Notes: generated by a model from the letters alone, not told the origin. A stretch of DNA of 64,000 bases from Marinobacterium stanieri (GCF_900155945.1 NZ_FTMN01000003.1:1-64000), one strand, 5' to 3'; shown: positions 42,752-52,473, numbered from the stretch's first letter. A program made the numbers and translations.

Positions 42752-45700
42752 ATGACCATGACAGATATAAGGTTTTCTCTATGTTGGTGTGTGCTTTTTG
42801 CACTGCTGTCGGGTTCAGCGTCTGTCAGCGCAACCGACACGCAGTCTGCGCGGGTGCATGTGATCAGCAATGATTTTGTATCGACGGGCAAGTTCATTGA
42901 CCTACAGGTATTGGCGCTGGATGCCGGGATCGAATTGACAGCTTTCCAGATCGAGCAGGCGCCAGCTGATGCCGCTGCCTGGTTTGACGCTGATTTGGTG
43001 ATTCTGGATACCCCTCGTGGCAGTGACCGACGCCAGGTGATGGCATTCAGCAAGCCATGGCTGGGGAACTCCTCACGTCCCTGGCTGGCAGTGGGTGGGG
43101 GTCCAGTAAAGGGCGGTCAGTTGCCTGAACGGGTGTTGCATGATCTGGCGGCGTATTATGCTGCCGGGGGCAAGGATAACCTGACCCACATGATGCAGTA
43201 CCTGTCTGCCTGGCATCGGGGTGAGTCTACCGCACAGCTTCCTCCCGCCGTGCCTCTGCCGACAGCTGGCTACTACCACCCTGCAGCAAAGCAGCCATTC
43301 ACGGATTTGGATGCCTATTTTGCCTGGGGCAAGGATCGCTGGCAGCAGGATGCACCGGTATTGGCAATCGCTATGTCATCGGGTGTACTGCGCGATCAGC
43401 AGACCGCGTTTCATGATCAATTGGTGGCTGCTATCGAGTCTACGGGAGCAGTGCCACTGCTGTTTTGGTACGGCCGTAAACAGAGTGATGCTCTCTACGA
43501 TATGCTGGCCCCGGCAAAGCCAACCTTGTTATTGAACACCACGCACATGTTGGACGGTGAGGCCATGGAAAAGGCCTTCAGGGCGCTGAATATTCCTGTG
43601 GTGATGGGGTTGAGTAGTCGACAAACCCTAGCTCAATGGCGCAGTCAGGTTCAGGGAATGGATGCAGGAATGGCTGCTGTACTCATGGCTACGCCAGAGC
43701 GTTGGGGTATGTCGGATCCGCTTGTGCTGTCAGCGATGGAAGATGGCCGCCGTGTGGCCATCCCGGAGCAAGTTGAACTGCTGATCGGACGTTTTCTGGC
43801 TACGGCCAGGCTGCAGCGTGAGGCACCAGAATCCATCAAGCTGGCGTTGATGTTCTGGAACTCCCCTGCGGGTGAACGCAACCTCTCGGCTTCTCATTTG
43901 AATGTACCGCGCAGTATTGCAGACATAACAGCAGAACTGGCGTCCAGTGGCTATTCGCTGTCACCTCTGGACGAGGAGGGCGTGATCAACAAGGCGCAAT
44001 CCATGCTGTCAGGACTTTATCGTCATGATCAGCTGGACGCACTGTTGGCCAAGGGACAGGCGATCAGTTTCCCGGTCAGCCGCTATCGCCAGTGGTTGTC
44101 GTCTTTGCCAGGCAACATTCAGCATCAGGTGCTGCACACTTGGGGAGAGCCTGATCAGCACTGGAGCATCCGTACCCTGAATGGGGAACCTCAGTTTGTT
44201 ATCCCTGCCATTAAACTGGGAAATTTCATCTGGATGCCTCAACCGCCGCGCGCGGACCGTTTGGGTGCGAACGTACATGACAGTGCGCAGCCGCCAGGGC
44301 ATTTATTCCTGGCTAGCTATCTATATTTACGCGAAGTGTATGGTGCTGACGCCCTGATCCACTTGGGAACCCATGGCACCCAGGAATGGACACCGGGTAA
44401 GGATAGGGGGCTTTGGGCCTACGATTATCCGAATCTGGCGGTCGGTAACCTGCCGGTATTCTATCCCTACATCCAGGACAATATCGGCGAAGCACTCCAG
44501 GCCAAGCGACGTGGACGAGCAATCGTCATCAGTCATCAGACCCCGGCCTTTGGCCCAGCCGGTCTGTATGCTGAACTGACGCACCTGCATGAACTCATGC
44601 ATACCTATCAAATGCTGGACTCGGGTCCGGTGAAGGTTAAGGCGGGCGAGCAGCTATTGAATGCAGCCATCGAGCAGAACCTGCATCTGGATATGGGCTG
44701 GGATGAGGAAGGCCTCAGTTCCAACCCGCCGGCATTTGCGGCAGCACTGCATGATCACCTGCATGAGCTGGCCGCAGCATCAACTCCACTGGGCCTGCAT
44801 ACCTTTGGAACAGCATCTGCGCCTGAACACCGAGTCATGACGGTGTTACAGCAGCTCGGGATACCATATTTTGATGCCCTTGGAGTTGAAGGTGATGAGT
44901 TGTTGGCGCTGGAGTCTGAACAGTTGCAACAGCAGCCTGCCTATCAGCTTCTGGCCGAGACGCTAGCCAGCGGGAAATTGCCAGAACAGGCATTGCCTGA
45001 GCCACTGATGACCTTGTTGCAGCAGGCACTCGACAATGATGTCCATCTGAGCATGGATAATGAAATGGAAGCCCTGTTGGCAGGCCTTAAGGGCCGTTTT
45101 GTTACACCGGGCCCTGGTGGTGATCCGGTGCGAAACCCGGCTACCAGCAGTGGTACCAACCTGTACGCCTTCGAGCCGGACAAAATTCCCAACAAGGCTG
45201 CCTATGCCGCTGCAGAAGGCATGTTGGATCAGCTGGTTGAGCGCTATCGGGAAGAACACGAAGGGACCTCTCCGCGTCGCCTGGCTTTCACCCTCTGGTC
45301 CTCAGAGGCCATACGTACCCAAGGGCTGATTGAAGCTCAGATCATGCATGCCTTGGGTGTGCGTCCGGTCTGGGATGAAGGCGGCCGTGTGCGCAAACTG
45401 GAGATTATTCCTCAAGCCGAGCTCAAATATCCCAGGATAGATGTGTTGTTGCAGGTGACCAGTGTCTATCGGGATCAGTTCGATGGCCTCATGCGGCAGT
45501 ATGCTGAAGTCATTGAGTTACTGTCCGAACGGGATGATCCATCTAACCCAATCGCGGTGCAGAGTCGTCAGCTGGCCGATGCCTTGGGTCAAAAAGGGCT
45601 TTCTGATGAAGAGGCCAGGCAATTGTCACGTGCTCGGTTATTTAGCAGTCCTCCAGGCAGTTATGGCAGTGGCGTCACTGATCTCGCCATGAATTCCACT

Positions 45701-46657
45701 GCCTGGGAGGATGACAGTCAATTAGCTGATACGTTCGTGGCTAGCCAGTCCCATGTATTCACCACCCATGAATGGGGCAGGCCGGTTGCCGATTTGAATT
45801 TGCTGCAAGATCAGCTGGCACAGGTCGATGCCGTCTTGATGTCACGCTCCAGCCAAATGCATGGTTTGCTGTCAACGGACCATCCTTTCGAGTATTTGGG
45901 CGGGCTTTCGGCTGCGGTTCGTCAGCAAAAAGGGGAAAACCCTGCGCTGTACGTGTCGGATTACCGTGGCAATAGTCCTCGTATCGCTGATGCAGCAGCA
46001 TTTCTATCTGCCGAGCTAAGAACCCGTTATCAAAACCCGCAATGGATCAAGGCCATGCAGGCCGAGGGCTACTCGGGTGCTGTCCAGATGCTGAAACCCG
46101 TCAACAACCTGTTTGGCTGGCAGGTAATGGATGCCGGCATGGTGCGTGCCGATCAGTGGCAAGCCATGCATGAAACCTATGTGATGGACCGTCATGATTT
46201 GGGTTTGAATGAATGGTTTGCCGAGCAGAATCCTGATGCCCAGTCCCAGTTGATTGAGCGAATGGTCGAAGCTGTTCGCAAAGGGTATTGGCAAGCAGAT
46301 GAAACTACCCTCAAGCAACTGACAAAGCGCTGGCAAACCTTACAGGAAAAGGGCGCCCTGCCGGGTGCACCTAAAACCGTGGACTACATCCAGGATATGG
46401 CTCTTGGATTTGGTCTGTCTGCTCAGCCTTCACCATCCTCTTCAGCAGACAGCGCTGATATCAGTATGAAGGACGATGGGCAGCCAAGTCAGCAAGTGAA
46501 GGGGCAGGTGCTGGAAGCACAAGAAATGAATGCTCCGAAGCAGGATGACTGGTCATTCCGCCTGGCTCTGGTCTTCATGTTACTGCTGTTGGCATCGGGC
46601 GCCTGGCGAGCCCACCGTGAACAAAAAAATCACCTCAATAATAGAGAAATTACCTGA
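42752..46657 (+). CDS. Exported, membrane-anchored CobN-like chelatase subunit
   Basis: A 1301-residue member of the CobN/BchH magnesium/cobalt chelatase large-subunit family. The core signature is LIHLGTHGTQEWTPGKDRGLW with the following NIGEALQAKRRGRAIVI. Unlike cytosolic CobN it opens with a signal peptide (about 1-28, ending SVSA) and ends with a transmembrane helix (about 1271-1285, LALVFMLLLLASGAW), so the catalytic body should lie in the periplasm. CobS/CobT ATPase partners and cobalamin genes are absent from the window. Zur-type control and the linked ExbB- and ExbD-like genes suggest insertion or removal of metal from a small tetrapyrrole-like or other ligand. Its stop shares one base with the next start. 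Confidence 0.9.
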   Translation: MTMTDIRFSLCWCVLFALLSGSASVSATDTQSARVHVISNDFVSTGKFIDLQVLALDAGIELTAFQIEQAPADAAAWFDADLVILDTPRGSDRRQVMAFSKPWLGNSSRPWLAVGGGPVKGGQLPERVLHDLAAYYAAGGKDNLTHMMQYLSAWHRGESTAQLPPAVPLPTAGYYHPAAKQPFTDLDAYFAWGKDRWQQDAPVLAIAMSSGVLRDQQTAFHDQLVAAIESTGAVPLLFWYGRKQSDALYDMLAPAKPTLLLNTTHMLDGEAMEKAFRALNIPVVMGLSSRQTLAQWRSQVQGMDAGMAAVLMATPERWGMSDPLVLSAMEDGRRVAIPEQVELLIGRFLATARLQREAPESIKLALMFWNSPAGERNLSASHLNVPRSIADITAELASSGYSLSPLDEEGVINKAQSMLSGLYRHDQLDALLAKGQAISFPVSRYRQWLSSLPGNIQHQVLHTWGEPDQHWSIRTLNGEPQFVIPAIKLGNFIWMPQPPRADRLGANVHDSAQPPGHLFLASYLYLREVYGADALIHLGTHGTQEWTPGKDRGLWAYDYPNLAVGNLPVFYPYIQDNIGEALQAKRRGRAIVISHQTPAFGPAGLYAELTHLHELMHTYQMLDSGPVKVKAGEQLLNAAIEQNLHLDMGWDEEGLSSNPPAFAAALHDHLHELAAASTPLGLHTFGTASAPEHRVMTVLQQLGIPYFDALGVEGDELLALESEQLQQQPAYQLLAETLASGKLPEQALPEPLMTLLQQALDNDVHLSMDNEMEALLAGLKGRFVTPGPGGDPVRNPATSSGTNLYAFEPDKIPNKAAYAAAEGMLDQLVERYREEHEGTSPRRLAFTLWSSEAIRTQGLIEAQIMHALGVRPVWDEGGRVRKLEIIPQAELKYPRIDVLLQVTSVYRDQFDGLMRQYAEVIELLSERDDPSNPIAVQSRQLADALGQKGLSDEEARQLSRARLFSSPPGSYGSGVTDLAMNSTAWEDDSQLADTFVASQSHVFTTHEWGRPVADLNLLQDQLAQVDAVLMSRSSQMHGLLSTDHPFEYLGGLSAAVRQQKGENPALYVSDYRGNSPRIADAAAFLSAELRTRYQNPQWIKAMQAEGYSGAVQMLKPVNNLFGWQVMDAGMVRADQWQAMHETYVMDRHDLGLNEWFAEQNPDAQSQLIERMVEAVRKGYWQADETTLKQLTKRWQTLQEKGALPGAPKTVDYIQDMALGFGLSAQPSPSSSADSADISMKDDGQPSQQVKGQVLEAQEMNAPKQDDWSFRLALVFMLLLLASGAWRAHREQKNHLNNREIT

Positions 46658-47151
46658 TGATGAGCCAATTTGAGGCCTTGCTTTATCAAATTACCAGCAT
46701 CTTCCTGGTGCCGGCGTTAGTTCTGATTCTGGTTGCCCTGGCCTATGCCTTGATTGCTACCGGCCAATTGCTGGCAGATGGAGTAATGTTCCGCCACTCC
46801 CCTGTGCGTTCGGGTTTGACCCACTTTGCCAGAGGCCAAGGCATTACCAGTGATGACCTGGAGTTGTGGATCATGCGACGTCTGGAAAAGCTGCGTCTTA
46901 CCTCAAGGGTCAGTCCTTTGCTGGGGCTGGTTGCAACCCTGATACCTATGGGCCCTGCTTTGCTGGCGCTGGCCGAAAATGAGGTGGCCTCCGTGGGTTC
47001 AAACATGGTGGTTGCTTTTGCTGGTGTAACGCTGGCGCTGATTGCGGCCAGCTTGAGCTTTGTTGTCCTGAATATCCGACGCCGCTGGCTGTTTGAAGAA
47101 CTGCGCCTGATTGAACGTGAGCAGGCAGCCCAAAAAAAAGAGGGTGTTTGA
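46657..47151 (+). CDS. ExbB/TolQ/MotA-like proton-channel protein linked to the CobN-like protein
   Basis: A 164-residue inner-membrane protein with three helices: about 14-38, 88-106 and 116-140. The pair SPLLGLVATLIPMGPALLAL and MVVAFAGVTLALIAASL aligns in character with the two pore helices of ExbB/TolQ (G-L-x-G-T-V-x-G and A-L-x-x-T-x-x-G-L). The cytosolic loop between helices 1 and 2 is basic. ATGA overlap with the CobN-like stop shows coupled translation. It should form a proton-conducting motor with the next protein. Confidence 0.85.
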   Translation: MMSQFEALLYQITSIFLVPALVLILVALAYALIATGQLLADGVMFRHSPVRSGLTHFARGQGITSDDLELWIMRRLEKLRLTSRVSPLLGLVATLIPMGPALLALAENEVASVGSNMVVAFAGVTLALIAASLSFVVLNIRRRWLFEELRLIEREQAAQKKEGV

Positions 47152-47152
47152 G

Positions 47153-47461
47153 GTGGCAGGACGTTTTATCGACCATGAAGATGATGATCCCATTCTTTCG
47201 GTTGTCAATTTAATCGACCTGTTTCTGGTGATCGTGGTCATCCTTTTGCTGGTTGTTGTACGCAATCCCCTGAATCCCTTTGCGACCGACAATGTCGTGG
47301 TGGTTGAAAACCCGGGGCAGGACAATATGCGCATAACCGTAAAAAAAGGGGAAGAACTCACCCGCTATGAAAGCAGTGGAGAGATGGGAGAAGGGGAAGG
47401 CGTAAAGGCCGGGATTACCTATCGTTTACCTGATGGGCGCATGGTGTATGTGCCGGAATAG
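47153..47461 (+). CDS. DUF2149, ExbD-like membrane protein
   Basis: A 102-residue single-pass protein of the DUF2149 family. The N-terminus DHEDDDPILSVVNLIDLFLVIVV places an aspartate (Asp22) at the start of the helix, exactly where ExbD/TolR carry their essential proton-binding Asp. A periplasmic domain of about 60 residues follows. I place the start at a GTG (47153), one base after the ExbB-like stop, with AGAGGG about ten bases upstream; GTG at 47144 is an alternative. Together with the previous protein it forms a plausible ExbBD-type pair. No recognisable ExbD domain beyond the helix. Confidence 0.8.
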   Translation: MAGRFIDHEDDDPILSVVNLIDLFLVIVVILLLVVVRNPLNPFATDNVVVVENPGQDNMRITVKKGEELTRYESSGEMGEGEGVKAGITYRLPDGRMVYVPE

Positions 47462-47492
47462 ACCATAACCTTTATCCATCAAGTTGCGAATA

Positions 47493-47518
47493 GGCATTGG
47501 ACAGGGAAGTCCAATGCC
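47493..47518. terminator. Perfect 10-bp hairpin between convergent genes
   Basis: GGCATTGGAC (47493-47502) and GTCCAATGCC (47509-47518) flank a six-base loop, 32 bases after the DUF2149 stop and 68 bases before the FIST-receptor stop. There is no U-run on either strand, so this may be a bidirectional pause or processing hairpin rather than a classical terminator. Confidence 0.5.
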
Positions 47519-47585
47519 TGCAAAACTTAAGGCTGGCTATTACCGCTAATAGTAGTTAGCTCAAAAAGATTTGATTTTATAACAA

Positions 47586-49619
47586 CTACCCCGTCTGCTC
47601 AGTCAGTGCCAGCAGTGTATCGGCAACCTCTTTGGTACGGGATGAATTGTTGGATGTCAGGTTGCTCACCTCTGTCAGTGCATCCAGCATGGAAGACAGT
47701 TCACCTACCGCTCCGGACTGGCCTTCGATCTGCTGCGCGACCTTATTGATCTCCTCGGACAGCTTCACAATATCCTGACCGATCTCATCGGCGCTGTGGC
47801 GAGACTTTTCCGCGAGGCTGCGTACTTCATCGGAAACTACCGCAAAGCCGCGGCCGAGCTCGCCTGCACGTGCTGCTTCGATGGCTGCATTGAGTGCCAG
47901 CAGGTTAGTCTGGTCCGCGATTTGCTGAATGACTTGAACAATGTTCTGGATCTGGCTGCTGGACACGGCCAGTTCACGCGCACTTTGTGCCACCTCCTCT
48001 GCCTGAACCGACATGGCGTTGATGGTGGCGCCTGCCTGGTCGACGGCGCTTACCTGAGTGCTGACGTGGTCGGTCAGTTCGTCAACGGAGTGGTGCAGGT
48101 TACCGGCACACTGGTTCAGTTCATGACCCAGTCGCTGTCGGGCTTCGCGAGCGATTGCCAGTTCATTGCCAAGATCACCCAACCCGTTAAATACCGGTAA
48201 CAGAGCCGAGTCCAGTCCCTGGGTATCGAAGCAGGTGCTGAAATCATCGCGTTTGAACTGCTCGATCTGCTTCACGATGACGTGGTTCAGCCCCGACAGT
48301 TTTTTGATCTGCCGGCGCAGAAAGAAGGCCTTGAACTCGGCATAACGGGCAATGAAACCGTCAACATACTCATCCTTGAACGACGTCTGGGGGCCATCCA
48401 CGTTGAACCAGAAAATGGATGTCAGCGTCTGGTTCAGGTTAAGCCCCAGAATCTCACCAAAGGTCGAGAATCCGGCCAGTGGAATATCCCCGAATACTCG
48501 TCCCATGCCCGGCAGGTCTTTATCGTTATAGAGGCGGCGAAGGATACAGTCGTTGAGCAGTCCCGCAATGGGAGTACCGGGCTTGCCCTGCATGAAGCGT
48601 GCAAACGCCTGCTCGGTGGCCTGAATAATGTTGGTACGTTTCACCATGACCAGCTCTTCACCCGGGGCGACGTCACAGAACAGGTGAACACGTTCGGCAT
48701 CGGTATCGATACGCGCAATGGAGCGAACAAAGAGCTCGTCGCCCACGCGAATTGAAAAGGAGTAATCGGCCAGCTGCTGTTCCAGTTGATCGGGTCGACA
48801 GTTAAGTTGGCGGGCGAGCAGGGCTACCATGGTGGTAATCTCGCCGCGGCTGTCGATCACCTGATGGATGTAACGCTGCTCAAGTGAGGCCGTCAGCACA
48901 TTGAAACTGAATGATGTGGGTTCAAAGTTCTGCGTTTTGAATACGCCAAAACGCACGCTGGGTGGCATTTTGATGAATGTAATCAGCGCGTGGTTGCTTA
49001 GTTTCTGCTGCCCGTCATGTAGCCAGGTATGCTGAAAGTCGAGCTTGCCACCGGCTGAGCCACCGACGAAGAGGCAAGGGAAACGGTCAGAGTCATAGAG
49101 GGCTTCCATGAAAAAGGATTCCGACGATGAGAGCCCGTCAAAAACCACAAATGCCAGTGTGTCCTGATAATTGATCGCCATGTTGACGCGCAGCGAGCGG
49201 ATAGCCGCGGTCATTTTCTCGACACGCTTCTGAAGCGACATCGACGCCTGGCCACTGCGAAGGTCTTCGCTGCCTAGCGGGACCTTGACGACCTCTACCT
49301 GGCTGGCAACGGCCGGAGAGAACAGCTGAAGCACCACATCATCCCAGTGATTACCGGTCTCGCAGTACAGGCGGCTGCCTTCATTGCAGAGCTCACCTGC
49401 GGTTGTACTGAGGCTAACCGGAATGGAGGGGAAGCGCTGCCTTATGGCCCTGGCAACGGCCTCGATATCCACATGGGGTGATACAAAGCCGATCACCAGC
49501 GCCGGGGACTGCTTGATGACGTTAAGTCTGTCACTGAGCTGCGCAAGTGATGCATGCACTGTGATAACAGGTGTACTGGCAGCACGGCTGCGTGGATTGA
49601 TACGTTCAAATAGTCCCAT
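47586..49619 (-). CDS. FIST-domain methyl-accepting chemotaxis protein (soluble)
   Basis: A 677-residue cytosolic chemoreceptor without any transmembrane helix. The N-terminal FIST_N domain (about 15-240; [26 protein letters not shown]) and FIST_C domain (about 240-400; ending [13 protein letters not shown]) are thought to bind small amino-acid-like ligands, followed by a helical bundle with the signalling tip [20 protein letters not shown] and [20 protein letters not shown] at 49619 with AAGGAA is preferred to TTG at 49634. Short C-terminus with no CheR-binding pentapeptide seen. Confidence 0.93.
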   Translation of the reverse strand: MGLFERINPRSRAASTPVITVHASLAQLSDRLNVIKQSPALVIGFVSPHVDIEAVARAIRQRFPSIPVSLSTTAGELCNEGSRLYCETGNHWDDVVLQLFSPAVASQVEVVKVPLGSEDLRSGQASMSLQKRVEKMTAAIRSLRVNMAINYQDTLAFVVFDGLSSSESFFMEALYDSDRFPCLFVGGSAGGKLDFQHTWLHDGQQKLSNHALITFIKMPPSVRFGVFKTQNFEPTSFSFNVLTASLEQRYIHQVIDSRGEITTMVALLARQLNCRPDQLEQQLADYSFSIRVGDELFVRSIARIDTDAERVHLFCDVAPGEELVMVKRTNIIQATEQAFARFMQGKPGTPIAGLLNDCILRRLYNDKDLPGMGRVFGDIPLAGFSTFGEILGLNLNQTLTSIFWFNVDGPQTSFKDEYVDGFIARYAEFKAFFLRRQIKKLSGLNHVIVKQIEQFKRDDFSTCFDTQGLDSALLPVFNGLGDLGNELAIAREARQRLGHELNQCAGNLHHSVDELTDHVSTQVSAVDQAGATINAMSVQAEEVAQSARELAVSSSQIQNIVQVIQQIADQTNLLALNAAIEAARAGELGRGFAVVSDEVRSLAEKSRHSADEIGQDIVKLSEEINKVAQQIEGQSGAVGELSSMLDALTEVSNLTSNNSSRTKEVADTLLALTEQTG

Positions 49620-49852
49620 GGTGGTTCCTTGCAATCTCTCTCGGGTGTGTCCCGCCCTCGAGGTGGGGGAGATCTCAGGGCCGCTACTCTGCGTTGGCTC
49701 TATTACAGCCTGATGTCACCCTGAGGTAATACAATTCTTTGGTACCATTTTCCCTCTTTTACGCAGGGTTTGCCTTACAATTGTCGTTCAATTCAACCGA
49801 ATGGGCGCTAACAAAGGCCACTTTTGACAGGGATCATTCAGGGAGTGAGTAT

Positions 49853-50626
49853 ATGTTTTTGAAGGTGTTCAAGCGGATGGTGCTCATGGCGCTGTTGGCA
49901 GGTGGTGGCTTTTTGTTACTGCTAAAGCTGCCACAAATGGGGGCAGCCTATACCGACCAGTTTGCCGACTTGCCTCTTGGGGTCTGTGTATCCTACGCCA
50001 TGAAAAAGAAGGAACTGACAGACCTGTCGCAATTGAAGAAGCTGTCGTGTCAGAAGAAAGGCATCACCAGCCTGGAAGGACTTGAACAGTTAACGGGGCT
50101 GGAAGAGCTGTATCTGCAGGGTAATGACCTGACCAGCCTGGAAAGCATGGGAGACATGCCTGCGCTGCGTAAAATATCGGTGGCCAGCAACAAACAGATG
50201 ACCACGCTCAAGGGACTGGAAAGGGCTGAGAATCTGGAAGAGCTGCAGGCGAATCTCAGTTCTGAATTGAGCGATATCTCCGCAATTGCCCAGCTAACGG
50301 AGCTGCGGATAGTGGCTGCGATGCAGGATAACATCAGCGATATAAGCGCGCTGGCCCAGTTGAGCAAACTGGAGGAGGTGATACTCAACTATAACCACAT
50401 ATCCGACATCAGCGCACTGGCCGACAAACCGGAGTTGAAGCGCCTGCAGATTTATTCCAACCCTGTCAGCTCGGTAGAACCTCTGTTGGGTAATGCCAGC
50501 ATGCAATTGGTCGGCATTGGCGGTAAAAAGCAGCAGAAACGCCACCTGTGTGAGGATATGGGTCGCCTGAAATCCCGGTTGAGTGCTGATGCGGTTATTT
50601 ATGGTCCTGAGGTCTGTGAATCCTGA
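49853..50626 (+). CDS. Leucine-rich-repeat protein with N-terminal membrane anchor
   Basis: A 257-residue protein. After a basic start and one hydrophobic segment (about 11-28, signal or anchor), a cysteine-containing cap precedes five to six 22-residue LRRs of the internalin/SDS22 type: ITSLEGLEQLTGLEELYLQG, ISDISALAQLSKLEEVILNY, ISDISALADKPELKRLQIYS. It probably sits in the periplasm and binds proteins. ATG at 49853 is chosen with GGGAGTGAG upstream; the frame extends further upstream without a good site. Acts alone in the window; partner unknown. Confidence 0.8.
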   Translation: MFLKVFKRMVLMALLAGGGFLLLLKLPQMGAAYTDQFADLPLGVCVSYAMKKKELTDLSQLKKLSCQKKGITSLEGLEQLTGLEELYLQGNDLTSLESMGDMPALRKISVASNKQMTTLKGLERAENLEELQANLSSELSDISAIAQLTELRIVAAMQDNISDISALAQLSKLEEVILNYNHISDISALADKPELKRLQIYSNPVSSVEPLLGNASMQLVGIGGKKQQKRHLCEDMGRLKSRLSADAVIYGPEVCES

Positions 50627-50632
50627 TTTTTT

Positions 50633-51598
50633 CTAGACTAATAACCCTCGCCAGTGGCCGTTGGCATTTTCTTGTGTGGTGAGGTTACGAATCTGTTCAA
50701 TAACCTGCGCCATGGCATTGGTGAGGGGGCGATCGCTAGGGGTCATCAGGTATACATCACGATAGAGTGCAGGTTCGATGATCTCCAGCGCCTGTACCTC
50801 CTGGCTGCGCTCCAGATGAAAGAAAGAGGATGAAGGTGTGATCAGCATGCCATGTCCTTCGGTCACGTACCTTAATGTGGTCATCAGCTGGCCGTACGGC
50901 TGGCGCTTACGCAGGTAATGCCCGGTTTCCTGCTCATACTGCTCAATCAAAAAACCCAGGGAGTCCGTACGGCTGGTAACCATAACATCATGATGCTGCA
51001 GTGCCTGGAAGGGAATGCTGCCTTGTTGCAGGTACTCCTCGGGGAAATCAAACGTCCGGTTGTGGCCGATAATCAGGTAAATATTCTCGCGAAAAAAACG
51101 CTCATGGCGGATATGGGTGTTATCGCTGTCATCGTGTGAAGAGACGGCAATATCCAGGGTGCCCGACTGCATCATGCGGCTGAGATCCGATGAATAGCCG
51201 GTGTAGATGCTGAGCTCAATGCCGGGAAACTCCCGTTCCATCATGCTGACGAGCGGTACCGCAAGAATGTTGCAGATTGGCTGGGTCATACCAAGCGCAA
51301 CCTGGCCGGTCGGTATTGTCGAAGCCTGATGCAGTTCCGACTGTGCCTGATTCAGCTGGCGCAGAACCGAGCGGGCATGTGCCAGAAAGCGCTCACCGTT
51401 TTCGGTTAAGCAAACGCCACGAACATCTCGGCTGAACAGTGTTGTTTTCAGCTCATGTTCCAGTACGGAAATCTGCTGACTGATACTGGGCTGAGAAATA
51501 TCCAGTTCTCGCGCAGCGGCGGCGATGCTGCCCAATTCGGCGGATTTTACAAAGTAGGTGAGCTGTTTCGTATTCACGTTATTCAAGCCTATAGGCAT
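50633..51598 (-). CDS. LysR-family transcriptional regulator
   Basis: A 321-residue LysR regulator: N-terminal helix-turn-helix (LTYFVKSAELGSIAAAARELDISQPSISQQISVLE in parts, ISQPSISQQISVLE being the recognition segment), then a two-lobed co-inducer domain. It is divergent from the class II aldolase/TRAP binding protein pair and so probably regulates it. It ends 6 bases after the convergent LRR gene. ATG at 51598. Confidence 0.93.
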   Translation of the reverse strand: MPIGLNNVNTKQLTYFVKSAELGSIAAAARELDISQPSISQQISVLEHELKTTLFSRDVRGVCLTENGERFLAHARSVLRQLNQAQSELHQASTIPTGQVALGMTQPICNILAVPLVSMMEREFPGIELSIYTGYSSDLSRMMQSGTLDIAVSSHDDSDNTHIRHERFFRENIYLIIGHNRTFDFPEEYLQQGSIPFQALQHHDVMVTSRTDSLGFLIEQYEQETGHYLRKRQPYGQLMTTLRYVTEGHGMLITPSSSFFHLERSQEVQALEIIEPALYRDVYLMTPSDRPLTNAMAQVIEQIRNLTTQENANGHWRGLLV

Positions 51599-51619
51599 TG
51601 CCTATACCCGCTATACGGG
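51591..51619. promoter_or_regulatory. LysR-type operator in the divergent promoter region
   Basis: ATAGGCATTGCCTAT (51591-51605) is a perfect 6-3-6 inverted repeat of the T-N11-A type used by LysR regulators, overlapping the LysR start codon. Next to it CCCG-CTATA-CGGG (51607-51619) is a second inverted repeat. Both lie 73 to 100 bases upstream of the aldolase ATG. Confidence 0.55.
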
Positions 51620-51691
51620 ATTGTTTATTTTTTCATCCAAGCCCTTTTTCTATGCTGGACCCCGACAATAAACAGACGGGAATAATTCCAC

Positions 51692-52462
51692 ATGAAAAAG
51701 CAGGATTTATATTTTGATCGTCCGCTGAAATACAGCGCAGAAGAGTGGAAAGCGCGCCAGGATCTTGCCTGTATGTACAGGATTTTTGATCACCTTAACT
51801 GGGACGAATCAATTTATAATCATATCTCATTGCGTGTACCCGGAGAACCGGATCATTTTCTGATCAATCCATTTGGATTGCATTACAGCGAGGTGCGTGC
51901 GTCCAATTTGGTCAAGATTGATATTGATGGCAATATCATCGGCGATTCGGATTGGCCGATTAACCCTGCCGGTTTTACTTTTCACAGCGCCATTCACAAA
52001 CAGGTTCCCGATGGCCACTGCATTATGCACGTGCATACTACGCCGACGCTGGCAGTTTGTTGCCTGGAGGAGGGCCTGTCGTTCACCAATTTCTACTCGG
52101 CACAGTTGTATAACCAGATCGCCTATCACGATTTTGAAGGCATTACCGTGCGGATGGATGAAGGTGAGCGAATAGTCGCCAGCAGTGAAGGCAAAAAGGT
52201 TTTGCTGCTGAAAAATCATGGCCCGGTCATTATCGGTGCTGACCTGCCGCAGGCTTTTTCCCTGATGTGGCTGCTTAACCGTGCCTGTGAGGTGCAGCTG
52301 GCATCCCAATCCATGGGTAAAACCCTGGATATTCCCGATGAGGTTTTGCAGCGCTGTGCGCGTGATACCCCGCTGTTTAATCCGAAATATGGCTCGGGCC
52401 GTGATGCTGTTGCGGCACTGGAGCGTTTGATTGAGAAAAAAGATCCATCCTATAAATATTAA
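51692..52462 (+). CDS. Class II aldolase/adducin family protein
   Basis: A 256-residue zinc-dependent aldolase-fold enzyme related to L-fuculose-phosphate and ribulose-phosphate 4-epimerase enzymes. Metal ligands: HVHTTPTLAV (H-x-H) and the later LLLKNHGPVIIGAD histidine. NHISLRVPGEPDHFLINPFGLHY is the usual substrate-phosphate segment (S-x-R...). The substrate is unknown. It is followed after 11 bases by a TRAP-type binding protein gene, which suggests it handles a small carboxylated or sugar-acid compound that this protein binds. Confidence 0.88.
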   Translation: MKKQDLYFDRPLKYSAEEWKARQDLACMYRIFDHLNWDESIYNHISLRVPGEPDHFLINPFGLHYSEVRASNLVKIDIDGNIIGDSDWPINPAGFTFHSAIHKQVPDGHCIMHVHTTPTLAVCCLEEGLSFTNFYSAQLYNQIAYHDFEGITVRMDEGERIVASSEGKKVLLLKNHGPVIIGADLPQAFSLMWLLNRACEVQLASQSMGKTLDIPDEVLQRCARDTPLFNPKYGSGRDAVAALERLIEKKDPSYKY

Positions 52463-52473
52463 AAGGCCCAACC

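Noticed and set aside
42752-46657. Cobalamin cobaltochelatase CobN
   Set aside because: Signal peptide, membrane anchor, Zur-type control and lack of CobST and other cob genes argue against the cytosolic B12 role.
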